The position numbers and the translations under genes are program-made. Shown here piece after piece: positions 24,790 through 35,705 of a stretch of DNA of 64,000 nt. The stretch is from the NCBI GenBank assembly GCA_022575985.1, contig JAKSXM010000007.1:56636501-56700500 (forward strand), read 5' to 3'. The stretch comes from Anagrus nilaparvatae (taxonomy: Eukaryota; Arthropoda; Insecta; Hymenoptera; Mymaridae). Numbering within the stretch: the first letter of the stretch is position 1; every line of letters begins with the position of its first letter. The notes beneath the pieces are model-generated. The model ran no database searches and was not told the origin of the DNA. It saw nothing but the letters and a program-made list of their open reading frames with translations.

Positions 24790-25724
24790 ACTAAAGAGCA
24801 TCCCGGAATAAGAAGCGATTTCGGCCCCGGCATGAAATCAAAAAAACCTTTTTACACTTGAAAGTACTCATAAAAAAAACATTTTTCCCGTTGGAATTTT
24901 TACCCCAGCTGCCCTCTGTTGGGCTAGGGGGGCAAAAGTGTTTAAAAAAATTTTTTTATTTTCAAAAATTCATATCTCTGGATCCAGAAAACGAAAAGTG
25001 GTCTACAAGGTCTCAAAAAATTGGGCTTTCTATGCACTTTAATTTTATAAATGTAAAAAAATTTTTTGAGACACGTAAGCCACCTTAAAATTAAAAAAAC
25101 GAAAAACTTTAGTTCAAATTTTATCTTTGAAGTTAATTTTCTCTGCCACAAAGATTTACTCATCCCTAAAAAATTTATATGTTTTTTGTGACACATGAAG
25201 TTGCAGAATGAAACCGGTTTTAACGAGATTCCAACGTACAATTTTTTAAAAAAGCCGAAAAACCGATGGTTTTTTCATTTTTTAACTGATTTTCTGGGTT
25301 TTTAAGCTCAAATTTTTATTTAACTCTAAACATATACTTTTATATGCAAATTTTATGATTGTAAATAATATAAAAACTTAAAAATTTTCTATTAGCACCG
25401 GTTTCAACAGGATCCCAATATATCAGAACTCAAAAACACAGATAAACTATTGATTTTTAGCATTTTTTTGCAGATATCCAGAGTTTCTAAGAAGAAATAA
25501 CTTTCTTTATATAATGAGGACTTATATGCAAAAATTTTATGCATTAAATTTACATAAAAATCAAAATCGCAAAAATCTTTCAATTGAAATCGGTTTTAAC
25601 AAGTTTTCAGCGTAGAAATCGATAAAAGATATAAAAAACCGCCAAAATTTTGTTACCTTTTTTTGCTAATATTTTTGAGGTTTCTTAATAAGAATAAGGG
25701 TTTTTATGCAAGCATTTACTCATA
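24790..25724 (+). repeat. left 935-bp arm of a giant near-perfect inverted repeat
   Basis: This arm starts ACTAAAGAGCATCCCGGAAT and ends TGCAAGCATTTACTCATA. Compared base by base with the reverse complement of 26,670-27,604, it has exactly the same length (935 bp), and I found a single difference (an A/T change within 'ttttataaatg' near 25,050). Frames of 76 and 99 codons occur in both arms as mirror images and are not credible genes. The inner end of the arm encodes the last dozen codons and the stop of the Penelope-like ORF in the spacer. Confidence 0.93.
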
Positions 25725-26281
25725 TTTTCGTGCAGGATTGTGCCTGTGTTTTTATTTGTGAGAAGATGTTCGGCATAATTGGATGTCAGAACTTTTTGAT
25801 TTCGGCCTTGTATGTGTTTTGTAAATCTTTTGAAAAAAGTGCGCCCTGTTTGTCCTATATATATGCTGTCACAATCGTTGCAGTCTAGTTTGTAAATACC
25901 ACTTTTAAATTCCAATTTTTCGGGAGTTCTAAATCTTAATATGTTTTTGATGTTGTTATCCGTTTTGAAGGCTACTTTCGTGTTTAGTTTTTTGAAAACT
26001 TCTACTAAGATTTGATTGGTGATATTTCCGAAAGTAGTTGATGAGTACTTGAGGTTGTCCTTTGGTAAGAGTTGATGCTTTTTCTTTATTTGTTGTTTAT
26101 AAATAAGTTTATCGATTATTGAACTTTTATATCCATTGGCAACAGCTATTTGTTTTATGATGTTTAACTCTTCTTCGTAATCGGATTGTTCCATTGGAAT
26201 TGTAAGTAATCTATGCACGAATGAATTATACGCAGCCATTTTTTGTGAAAATCTTTGTAGCCATATAATTTGTGTGTTCAC
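25685..26281 (-). pseudogene. Penelope-like element 3' end: RT tail plus GIY-YIG endonuclease
   Basis: The 198-codon frame contains two recognisable blocks. Residues ~14-60 (QKMAAYNSFVHRLL ... EELNIIKQIAVANGYK ... IIDKLI) match the region after the reverse-transcriptase fingers/palm in Penelope-like elements. Residues ~127-180 form a GIY-YIG nuclease: GIYKL, then a CNDC knuckle typical of this clade, then YIGQTGR, a basic FFKRFTKHI helix carrying the catalytic-type Arg, and a NYAEHLL segment. The order RT then GIY-YIG is diagnostic of Penelope-like retroelements. The whole catalytic RT domain is missing upstream: similarity starts abruptly near FSQKMAAY, so this is 5'-truncated and cannot retrotranspose. 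The endonuclease domain itself is open and looks nearly complete. The ATG at 26,281 is only the first Met of an open frame, not a natural start. Confidence 0.85.
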
Positions 26282-26669
26282 TTATCAAGTTACTCCAATT
26301 ACAAGATGCAAAGTCAAATTTCAATGTTAATACATCTGATTCAAAAGCATTTAGTACAGAATCACATATACCTGATACAAGTGAATCATTTTTTAGTTTA
26401 AAAATTGCTGAAATAAGGGAATTCACGCTCCCTGTGCGTAACTTACTCAGAAAAATTTTTTAAATTTTTTTATTAAATTTTAATACAAGATGCAACATTA
26501 TAATATGTTAAACAAAAATATATACTATTTGATCTTAAAAATTACTGACAGTGAATTAAAAAACAAAAATGATCATTTAACAGCGTTATTTTATTAAACA
26601 TTTTCACCTTAGGTTTGAATCGGTTTGCGTAATATTTTAATAGTTCAACAGATAGGTTAAAGTGTGAAG
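26282..26669 (-). other. spacer upstream of the Penelope fragment, unknown open stretch
   Basis: On the minus strand, a frame 26,226-26,426 (and its in-frame upstream extension) reads as a chemically ordinary peptide: LISAIFKLKNDSLVSGICD, then LNAFESDVLTLKFDFAS, then CNWSNLISEH. It overlaps the start of the Penelope fragment in a different frame. It is not recognised as reverse transcriptase. It may be a captured piece of another element or gene, or chance. Confidence 0.3.
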
Positions 26670-27604
26670 TATGAGTAAATGCTTGCATAAAAACCCTTAT
26701 TCTTATTAAGAAACCTCAAAAATATTAGCAAAAAAAGGTAACAAAATTTTGGCGGTTTTTTATATCTTTTATCGATTTCTACGCTGAAAACTTGTTAAAA
26801 CCGATTTCAATTGAAAGATTTTTGCGATTTTGATTTTTATGTAAATTTAATGCATAAAATTTTTGCATATAAGTCCTCATTATATAAAGAAAGTTATTTC
26901 TTCTTAGAAACTCTGGATATCTGCAAAAAAATGCTAAAAATCAATAGTTTATCTGTGTTTTTGAGTTCTGATATATTGGGATCCTGTTGAAACCGGTGCT
27001 AATAGAAAATTTTTAAGTTTTTATATTATTTACAATCATAAAATTTGCATATAAAAGTATATGTTTAGAGTTAAATAAAAATTTGAGCTTAAAAACCCAG
27101 AAAATCAGTTAAAAAATGAAAAAACCATCGGTTTTTCGGCTTTTTTAAAAAATTGTACGTTGGAATCTCGTTAAAACCGGTTTCATTCTGCAACTTCATG
27201 TGTCACAAAAAACATATAAATTTTTTAGGGATGAGTAAATCTTTGTGGCAGAGAAAATTAACTTCAAAGATAAAATTTGAACTAAAGTTTTTCGTTTTTT
27301 TAATTTTAAGGTGGCTTACGTGTCTCAAAAAATTTTTTTACATATATAAAATTAAAGTGCATAGAAAGCCCAATTTTTTGAGACCTTGTAGACCACTTTT
27401 CGTTTTCTGGATCCAGAGATATGAATTTTTGAAAATAAAAAAATTTTTTTAAACACTTTTGCCCCCCTAGCCCAACAGAGGGCAGCTGGGGTAAAAATTC
27501 CAACGGGAAAAATGTTTTTTTTATGAGTACTTTCAAGTGTAAAAAGGTTTTTTTGATTTCATGCCGGGGCCGAAATCGCTTCTTATTCCGGGATGCTCTT
27601 TAGT
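26670..27604 (-). repeat. right 935-bp arm of the giant inverted repeat
   Basis: This is the mirror copy of 24,790-25,724, ending TATTCCGGGATGCTCTTTAGT. Equal length and only one difference spotted indicate either very recent formation, gene conversion between arms, or an assembly effect. The arms are separated by a 945-bp spacer (25,725-26,669). No obvious target duplication surrounds the pair: the flanks read 'atattt' on the left and 'gtatta' on the right. Confidence 0.93.
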
Positions 27605-27910
27605 GTATTAACAAAAAATTCAAGTATTCTCGATTTTTTTTCTGAATTCACAAGAAAAATTGATAATTTACAATTTTTTTTCGAAAATTCACAAAAAATA
27701 GTTGTAAATTTATGAAAATAGTTGTTAATTTACAACTTTTTTCGTAAATTCATTGAAAAAAATCGAGAATTCTTGAATTTTTCGATAATATACTAAATTT
27801 AGTAAATTTACGATTTTTATCGAATATTTACAAAATTTTTTGAAAATTTACTAATTTTTCGAAAACATTCTATTTTTTGTGTTAGTCTAAGTAAGTTACT
27901 TTTTACAGTG

Positions 27911-28637
27911 TATATATGTGAAATTAAAAACAATCATTAAAAAATGCATAAAATCTGGATAATTTTATTTTATTAAATTTTATTCTTTAAATGAGATTTA
28001 ATGCAAAAGAAAAGTAGAAAGCACTTAAAGAATAAAATTTTTATTTTTTTATATTTTAAGATAAAAATTTATGAGAAAAATTATGAATTAAGTAGATTTT
28101 CTTTGCATTTAAACACTATATATTCTAATTTTAATAGAAATTTCAAAATAATACTTTATAACTCTATGGGTAAAAGAATAAGATTTTAAGAAAGTATATT
28201 ACGAATATGGTAAGAAATTTTTTTATTTTCGTTAAAAATTATTATATTAATGCAGATATTTTTAAATTATTTTTATTAAAAAACTGAGTATAAGTATAAC
28301 TTAAAAATATTAAATATGCATGCCAAAACCACATTTCTAAAAGAATATTATTAAACTTTCGTACAATTTTAATTTCTTTAAAAAAACTTAAATTACTGTA
28401 CTATAAAATATTATAAAAAATATGAAAATATATTTTCTAGAAAGAGAACGAGCTTTTTTCAAAACCTTTAATAAGCATATATTTTTGGAGCATAAAGTCG
28501 TATGTTCAAGTTTTGAAATAGAACCCAATTTAAATTTTTTGGAGAATTTCATTTTTAAGGTGTTAAAAACAAAATTATGAGGTTTAAAAGCCTAAAATGA
28601 GGGAAAAATTATGAAAATGTCTTAGGCCCGATTTGGA
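27911..28637. other. A+T-rich DNA, no gene seen
   Basis: No gene is recognised. The 62-codon frame 28,001-28,189 is lysine- and phenylalanine-rich and has no identifiable domain. Confidence 0.45.
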
Positions 28638-28866
28638 AACTTGATCATCGGAATTTTTTTTTTTAACGATTGCAAATGGCTTGAGACATAAAGAAAATTA
28701 AAAAAAAATTGGTTTCGCTCATTTGAAATGTAAGCAATGCAGCAAAATTGAATTAAAAAGTTTTATAACTAAAAAGAAAAAATTTTTTTAAACACTTTTC
28801 TTTAGGTTTTACGTCGTTTGCAACCATTAAAAAGAAAAAAAAAATTCTGGCTGCCACAATCAAAAT
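28638..28866. repeat. degenerate foldback, ~230 bp
   Basis: The left block 'acgattgcaaatggcttgag' with 'acataaagaaaa' pairs with the right block 'ttttctttaggttttacgtc' and 'gtttgcaaccatt' on the opposite strand, and A/T runs lie between blocks in both arms. Similarity is roughly three quarters. Termini and target duplication are not definable. Confidence 0.5.
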
Positions 28867-29605
28867 TTCATTAAAACATTCAGATTTAGAATTTGTTTTA
28901 ATAACAGATCATTGAACTCGTAATATAATAAACAAACTGCAATCCTCTTTCATTTATTTCATTTATGCACACATAAAAATATTAAAACATACAATATGCC
29001 CACATGGACTTGTTATCTAAGTGAAGAACTAGAAATATCCAATAATGTACCAAAATTTTTGTCCTAAAACTGTCATACTATAAAAAATTCACTGTTAACT
29101 AATCTAAAATTCATCTTGACTTGGAAAGAATTTAAATAATAAAAATTACTTAGGTTAATTATCAGAATAATAAAACCAAATAAAATCCCGGAAGTATATA
29201 TGAATGCATATAATATGTGCAGCTGTATAAAATATATATAACTGATGATATAACATTTTACAATAATAATTAATAATAAAGTATAGTATTGTAAAAATAT
29301 TTCATTATATATTACAGTACTTTATAATAATATTTAGCGATGAGTTTTTATTGATGTTTAAAAAATAAAAATTATCGCCTACGCTATAGTTTATTATATT
29401 AAATGAAAGATGTGCGTAATCATCAAAGCCAAGAGCAAAAAGACTTTTTTTATTTAACATATTATAAATATTTTTATAAAAACCGCCCTCACATATTATA
29501 ATTTTTTTTTCTGGATTTATAAATAAATTACCTTAAGGCTAAATTTTTCTAGCTTTTTTAAAGTGATGCTTTTATAAAGTATTTGTGTTGTTAACTACAC
29601 CACCA
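28867..29605. other. A+T-rich DNA, no gene seen
   Basis: No gene, RNA or structured repeat was recognised in this stretch. Confidence 0.45.
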
Positions 29606-29672
29606 GGCTGCTTCGCTTGAATTTTTTTTGTTGCTTGAACAGGCAACTGCTTGAATTTTCAAGCAAAGCAGC
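29606..29672. repeat. palindromic TTGCTTGA hairpin, copy 1
   Basis: It starts GGCTGCTTCGCTTGAA and ends TTCAAGCAAAGCAGC, with further internal 'ttgcttgaa' and 'caactgcttgaa' words, so the 67-bp piece can fold in several registers. A second, clearly related copy is at 43,545-43,630. Neither is coding. The 72-codon frame starting at 29,617 is a shadow. Confidence 0.65.
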
Positions 29673-30013
29673 ATGGCTGTGTATGTTTTTATTTTTCAAT
29701 ATTTTTTTGTTGTTTTTAAAGTTTTTTTGGTTAAGATTATTTATTATTTCTTATTATTATTTAAAAAAACTAAAGGAGGAGGGGGAGAATATTCGGCGAA
29801 ATCGGCTCTGTAAAAATACAAACATGTTATTTTGAGCCTTTTCCGGGTTCTTTCAAGTTTACAACTAAAAAAGTCAAAAATTAAAGTTTGATCTTTATTT
29901 TTAAAATTTCAGTTTCGGAAAAATCAATGAAAAAAATCGTTCTTATTTTACATAAAAAATATTTTTTTATTGGTATTGAAATAAAAACAATTTTTTTGAT
30001 TGGAAAACGTACT
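29673..30013. other. A+T-rich DNA, no gene seen
   Basis: Only A+T-rich sequence with poly-T and poly-A runs. Nothing is recognised. Confidence 0.4.
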
Positions 30014-30311
30014 AAAATATATTGGAAAGGTCTCTATCCACGCTCAACCTCTTTTGTTTAAGCGTGGATTTAGACAAAATGATTTAATTTGACTCAATCC
30101 ACGCTTACAAAAAAATAATAATTAACCTCAAATAAAATTTATTTTAATAAAAAATATAATTTTTTTGCAGTTTCAGTGCATAAAAAAAAAAAAAAAAAAA
30201 ATTATTATAAATAAATATTTGTTGTGCATAATAAGTGTTTTTAGATAAATATCGTAATTTCAAGAAATTTTATCATTAGGCGTGGATGGAGATCTTTCGA
30301 AATATATTTTT
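30014..30311. mobile_element. MITE with iterated GCGTGGAT motif
   Basis: The left terminus 'aaaatatattggaaaggtct' followed by 'ctatccacgc' pairs with the right terminus, complement 'aaatatatttcgaaagatct' followed by 'ccatccacgc' (ending about 30,311), giving ~30-bp inverted ends. Within the left half the word AAGCGTGGAT or its complement recurs at about 30,040, 30,060 and 30,097. No ORF is present. The superfamily is unknown. Confidence 0.65.
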
Positions 30312-33300
30312 GTATTTAACTTAACTTATTTTATAATTGTATTTAATGAAAATTGAAGTTTTGGAGGTTAAGATGGCCAAAATAAAAAAATATTTATTCT
30401 TCCATGAAAGTGCACGAAATATGTGTAATTTCTAAAAAAAGCATATGGCGGTCCATTTGAATATTTTTAACTGTGTTAGTCCAAAGTTATAACTCCTTGT
30501 TCTAAGACTTTTACTTTGCGCTGTGGATAATGCAGTAAATTTTAGCAAAAAAAAGAAAACTTTTGTCTGAAATTTGTGATTTCACATGTATAGTTTATCT
30601 CTGTTTTTTAAAAAAATTATATCTGCTGTTCTAAAAAAATATTTTCATGGGAAAACTGACATTTTCAAATATTGAAAACAAAAAAGAAGCTCAGAAAACA
30701 GTTTGAAAAAGTATGAGTACTCGAATTGCTCCTCATTTAATCATATGGAGAGTGAAGGTGATTGATATTCGATTAGTGTAGGTTAGAAAAATGAACCCAC
30801 CCCTCTCCTTCCATTTTTTGCACTATTTTCAAAAAACCAGTTTTCCAATGTCGTTTCAAAGGGACATCCCTCCATTTTTCTCAAAAATAAATTTTTAAAG
30901 TTTAAAAAAAAATTCACATTTACTACAATTGACAGATTATTATTAAAATTTTTTGAAGGGTTAAAGATCATTTTTCATTATCCCTAAAGGAATTATAAAA
31001 GCATAAGACATGTTATGTCAAACTATTTTTATGTATAAAATATGAATATAAAGTATACTTGTTTTTTTCTTTATTATAATATAAAAACTTTTCCTTTTTT
31101 ATTATTATTATTATTATATTATTATTTAAAGCCTTCAGCAGTTATCTGTATATTATATGAGTGGCGCCAAGATCCCATCCCATGAATGCATAAAATCACT
31201 ATTTACAGGACATAGAATAAGAAAAATCTTAATCCATATTGTTGCTATATACCTACAATTGTATAAAATAATGAAATTTTTTTTTAATCTTAAGTTTAAT
31301 ATGAAAATCAAACGATAACAACACTTTTACATGCAATAAGAAACATTAAATTTATATAATATATGAATAAAAATTATATTTTTGCGTTACAAAAACAGTG
31401 GGAAATAAAGAATTCTCTTACGCAAATCGAGTTATGTGGCGTCATGCCATATGTCTACCCACGAAACTTTGTATCTTCTTCTTTGAAGACTTGCTAGAGG
31501 CTACTTATCATGTTACTTCAGACTAGTTTCAAGGTCTTTATTAATGACGTCTTTAATTTTTTCTTAACATACTCTCTTACCTCTTATTACCAAAAGGTTG
31601 AAAAACAAATTTTTTTTATTTTTTGAAATCTTGCACCTTTTTCTTGATCTAACCCTTTTCACCGTACTAATAGCATGTACCATGGCTGTCTAGACCTTTA
31701 AAATTCTTAGCCAAGAGACTGCATCCAACGTACCGTTGTCAACATATAATATTTTACATATTTTTCTGCTAAAATACTTCAAAAAATTTATTTAAAGTAA
31801 CTACGTATACAAATATATGTATACATATTTTTTTAATCAAATTTTAAATTAAAAAAATATTGGTCAAAATTAAAGTAAAAAAATGAACGGGTAACAAAAG
31901 GCTTTGTATTTCCACTCAGTTGTCGTATTTTTTGAAATATTCAGTTATTAGTGTTATTTTGAAACATAAAATTTCTCATTTTTTTGAAAGAAACTTAAAT
32001 ATCTTAACTCTGCATCGGCTAGTGAGAATTTTGGAGTCAGTCTTTCAGTTACGAATTATCTAATTGTTAATAAAAAACAGTTTAAAATTCTCTAATATAT
32101 GTAATACAATTAGCTGTAACTCGTTATTGAAATGCTGAATCCAAAATTTTACATGAGCCTACCCCCTCCCTCCTAAAATTGAATGGTTTTCAAGATGAGT
32201 GAGACACCTTAATTTTTTTTTTAGTTTTTTTACTAAAAATTACTCATAGTATTGGTATCACAAAACTGCCTCCTTAATCAACAGTCTTAAAAAATTCAAT
32301 AAACCAAATAAAAAAAAACTAATGCAAATGTTTATCACTTACTTTGATAAAAAAAAATCAATCAACAAATCAATATTTTTATCCTGAAATGAATATATTT
32401 CAATATTTTTCAAAATATTGAAATATAGAATATTATAATTAAAGTAATAATAATAATAATCTTACTTATTATAGAGGGTGTTATAGCTTGTATATAAAAA
32501 GAAGGAAAATTTCCATTAAATTTTATGTATCGATTGGATGATTATATTTAATCATATTATATAAAATCATGTTTTGTTAACAAGTTATATATCGATATAT
32601 TATATTATTAAAATTAAATTAATATATGTTTATGCATAAAATACTAAGAGGTATTAAATTAATGACATAAACGCATATATATATATTTATATTTTAAGAT
32701 TATAAAAATAAAATTTTTATTTATTGAAAATAATCTTTATTTATAGATTAACCAATAATTTGATTTTTGAGTATTAACTTGATTGTTATTTATGCTAGAA
32801 ATATATTTTAGTTTCGAATGTTTATTCCTTAATATTGCATTAAGAAGGGGAATGTAGGAGTTGGTTCATGTTGAAAAATACTCCTAATACCTCCAGTTTG
32901 ATATCATAGATTTTCCGTGCCTAGAAAAGCAAGCTTCGATGTTATAAGATAATATTTCCTAGGCCATCTTTGAAACGTCATTAATACCTAGCAAGTATTT
33001 AAAAATAGACACTTGTATGAAAATACTGGGACCAATCAAAATTTATTTTATTGAGTTTCAAGAATGCAGCTTAATACGGAAAAATACCTAAAAACCAATT
33101 TGTTTACATGGGGTTCTCTTTTCTAGACTCAGGAGACCCATTAGAATAAACTGAGGGTATCAAAGAAATTTTTTTGACATCAGAAAACGTTCTGCCAAGT
33201 TTGACTAATATCTGGTAGATCCAACTCGAACACTCCCATTTTTAATAACACTAAAATTCGTGAAATCTTATAATTGCCCAGTGAAAACAAATTAAAGGAT

Positions 33301-33337
33301 ACAAATTAAAAAATAACAAACTTCAAGTCTAATTATA
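30312..33337. other. A+T-rich DNA with one weak foldback
   Basis: A degenerate inverted pair lies at about 32,025-32,150, where 'aattttggagtcagtctttc' pairs with the complement of 'gaaatgctgaatccaaaatt'. Otherwise no element is recognised. 31,430-31,740 has a more even base composition on both strands but yields no convincing frame. 32,870-33,240 shares a diverged segment ('attagaataaactgagg') with 36,140-36,190 ('ttggaataaacggagg'). Confidence 0.45.
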
Positions 33338-33871
33338 GAGCGAAGCTCTACCTTAATGGATGCAAAAATCGACACCTTTCGGACACGATATAGCCAAAAC
33401 GATCAAACGGAATGCTTTCATTTTTTAAAACTGAGTTTATTTTATCGAGTTAATGAACCCTATTGTTTTTGGGCCCAATCTGGTATTTCTAAAGGCATGT
33501 TTATTCTTGTACTTTTGCTTCATACAGGTGAAAAACCTTCTAAATGTTATCCGCGCGATAAATTTCATAGCTTTTGCATAAACTTTGCATCAGCGAAATA
33601 TCATAAAAATACAAAATAACACAAGATTCTTATATTTTTAGGCACGATCACCCTATGTATGCAATACATAGATGAAATCGTGCCTTATAAGTTTGTCAGG
33701 TCAAAAAACGGAAAAATTTCTAAATTGTGCAATTCGTGGAGAAATTTGGTCCCCAGGTCATTCCGATGCCTCTAAATGCTTATATTGCCTTGTTGTGTGT
33801 TATTTATTGTTATTGTTATTGCCCTGTTATTTATTAATTAATCAAAATTTTATTCAATTAAACGTTTAACG
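33338..33871 (+). other. region of balanced composition with two short ORFs, unassigned
   Basis: Frames 33,356-33,619 (87 codons, containing LLLHTGEKPSKCYPRDKF) and 33,672-33,869 (65 codons) lie close together on the plus strand. 'HTGEKPSKC' resembles a C2H2 zinc-finger linker, but the flanking Cys and His spacing of a finger is absent, so I do not call it one. A short hairpin (AGGCACGAT ... ATCGTGCCT, about 33,641-33,685) lies between them. The segment starts with AGAGCGAAGCTCT, a perfect small palindrome. Confidence 0.2.
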
Positions 33872-33959
33872 CCCAAGAGCCTATCTACGAGTTCTAAATT
33901 AATTTTAAAACCAAAACCTATTTTTCAAGTCTCTATTATCAGAATTCGATTTCAAACTT

Positions 33960-34050
33960 TCTATAAAATTAACCGGAAACTCATTATTTAGGGTAAAAGT
34001 TGGATACTAAAAAAAATCGTCACGCTGCTTATCATTATTGTAAATAGCAT
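33960..34050 (+). repeat. dispersed repeat D, copy 1
   Basis: The phrases 'gggtaaaagttggatactaa', 'aaaaaaatcgtcacgctgc' and 'ttatcattattgtaaatag' recur in diverged form at 37,685-37,760 ('gggtcaaagttggccactaa', 'aaaaaaatcgacaagttgc', 'ttatcaatattgtaaaatt'). Function and extent are unknown. Confidence 0.5.
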
Positions 34051-34637
34051 CAAAAAAAGGTATATTTAATGAAGAATAATAAAATTTTCATTTTTTGTAT
34101 ATGTTTTAGGACACATTTTTTTTTGCATGATTTTTCTTAATTTGAAAATGGCGGATGGAGAATTAGAAAAAATTACGAAAAACAAGTTGCATTAGATTAT
34201 TTGTTTTTAGGAAAATTTTTTGGAATTTTACATAAATATTGGTTTTAAAATTAATTTAGTATTCAAAAAGAAATCTAAACGTAAAATTTCAAATATTAAT
34301 ATTACATATATATTTTTGACTAAACCTAGTTCAAAGAATATGCAACTCCATTCATATGCATTCTATGTATAATTCCATTATCATTGAATTTTTTTCTTCT
34401 TATGCATTGATCAGTTTGAAAAATTGATTTGAAACTAATAACTAATAAGTTTTTAATTCTTCTGAAGGTTACTTCATTGAAATAAAACCGGTTGTTTAAA
34501 AACTGATTTTTTTAAATTGCGTAAATTTATTAAATAAAAAAGAGATTAGGAACCTGGTAATAATAATGGTATGGTAATAAGTGCGTGTAAGTATTACACA
34601 GCTAAATTTTGGCACAGAGATATTCAAGACCTAAATA

Positions 34638-35094
34638 CATACACTTTCGTATTCTAATTTTTTCGGCCACGTGTTTTGGAAAAAGTTATGAGTACACAAA
34701 AATGGCCAATTTTAAAAAAAAAACTAAAAGTAGGTATGAAACCCTGGAATAGGCTAGGTTTTTAACTAAGACCAAAACATAATAAGTTTAGATTTGACAT
34801 TTTTCGGTATATTAATTCTGGAGAGACATGTCGGGCCATTGAAGACCTTTATCCGAGCTCAAAATCATGTACACTATAAACTAAGAGCGTGAATAAACGG
34901 CGGGTCTTCAATAGCCCGACATGCCCTTCCAGAGCCAAAATACCAAAATATTTAAAATATAAATTCAGTATGTTTTGGCCTAATATAAAAATCTAGTCTA
35001 ATCCGGGGTGTCATAATTTCAGTTTTTCTTCCAAAAATTGGTTAACTTTTTCTAGTACACGTGACCAAAAAAATTAGAATACAAAAGTAGGTAT
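34638..35094. mobile_element. foldback MITE, ~457 bp
   Basis: Arms: 'cgtattctaattttttcggc' followed by 'cacgtg' on the left (34,648 onward) pairs with the complement of 'cacgtgaccaaaaaaattag' then 'aatac' on the right (ending 35,083). Inside, 'tctggagagacatgtcgggc' then 'cattgaagacc' pairs with 'gggtcttcaatagcccgaca' then 'tgcccttccaga'. The loop is about 34,860-34,890. No ORF or clear target duplication was seen. Confidence 0.7.
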
Positions 35095-35404
35095 GCTTTA
35101 ATTCTGAAATACGCAATCTGGGGTACAAGTGGCTGAGAAGTACAGGACATGAAATCAGCAAAAACTAACCCATTTTAGTTTTTTTGCAATATTTTGAAAG
35201 CAGAGCTAAAATTATCTAATTAACTGCCTTTTTTTGAAGAAAGGGTAAGAAAATATTGAGATTCAATAATTACAAGCTCTAATTGGGCTATAAGACTAAT
35301 TATAGAACGTTAAAACTAAACCTCTAAAAAGAACTAGTTATAATACATAAATAATAAACAACATTACAATAAAATCGCTATTCTTATAATTTGTAATTAT
35401 CACT

Positions 35405-35705
35405 TTTACTAGATGTTAATATTCTAAACCCAAATTATTTAGATTCTGTAAACCTGTATTAATTTAAGTCCTTAAATTGAAAATATTCTAAGTCCCTCAA
35501 CTCAAATTATAAGAAATCTCTAAACCCGGAATATTTTAAGTCCCTAAACTTGAATTTTTCTAAGCCTCTCAAAGTAATTTATTCAAAGTCCCTAAATATA
35601 AAATATTTTAAGTTCCTAACCCCACATGATTTTTGACATTTGACCCCACTTGATTTTCAGATTCACAGGTTACCCCTCCTTAGAAACATGTTCAATGTTA
35701 AAACT
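35405..35705 (-). repeat. dispersed family A repeat, inverted copy
   Basis: About eight iterations of 'agtccctaaa...attattctaa' lie from 35,420 to 35,620, followed by the C-rich zone 'ttaccccTCCTTAG' and the inverted head 'aacatgttcaatgttaaaac'. Unit length drifts between about 21 and 25 bp. Confidence 0.7.

Larger units (their letters stand above)
24683..27910. mobile_element. outer TA-flanked MITE, split by a 2.8-kb insertion
   Basis: CACTGTAAAAAGTAAC (24,683-24,698) and its complement GTTACTTTTTACAGTG (ending at 27,910) are inverted termini with TA outside each end (24,681-24,682 and 27,911-27,912). Host-element sequence survives as 24,683-24,789 and 27,605-27,910. It consists largely of degenerate iterations of 'cgaaaatttactaattt' / 'aaatttacaacttttttcg'. 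The remaining 24,790-27,604 is an insertion described separately. Mariner-type assignment is by the TA only. Confidence 0.7.

Noticed and set aside
24942..25241. 99-codon ORF, duplicated at 27,153-27,452
   Set aside because: It is the same DNA in the two inverted arms. The frame has no recognisable domain and extends through A/T runs.
33500..33570. C2H2 zinc-finger gene (HTGEKPSKC phrase)
   Set aside because: The linker-like phrase is not flanked by the required Cys-Cys and His-His spacing, and no second finger exists.
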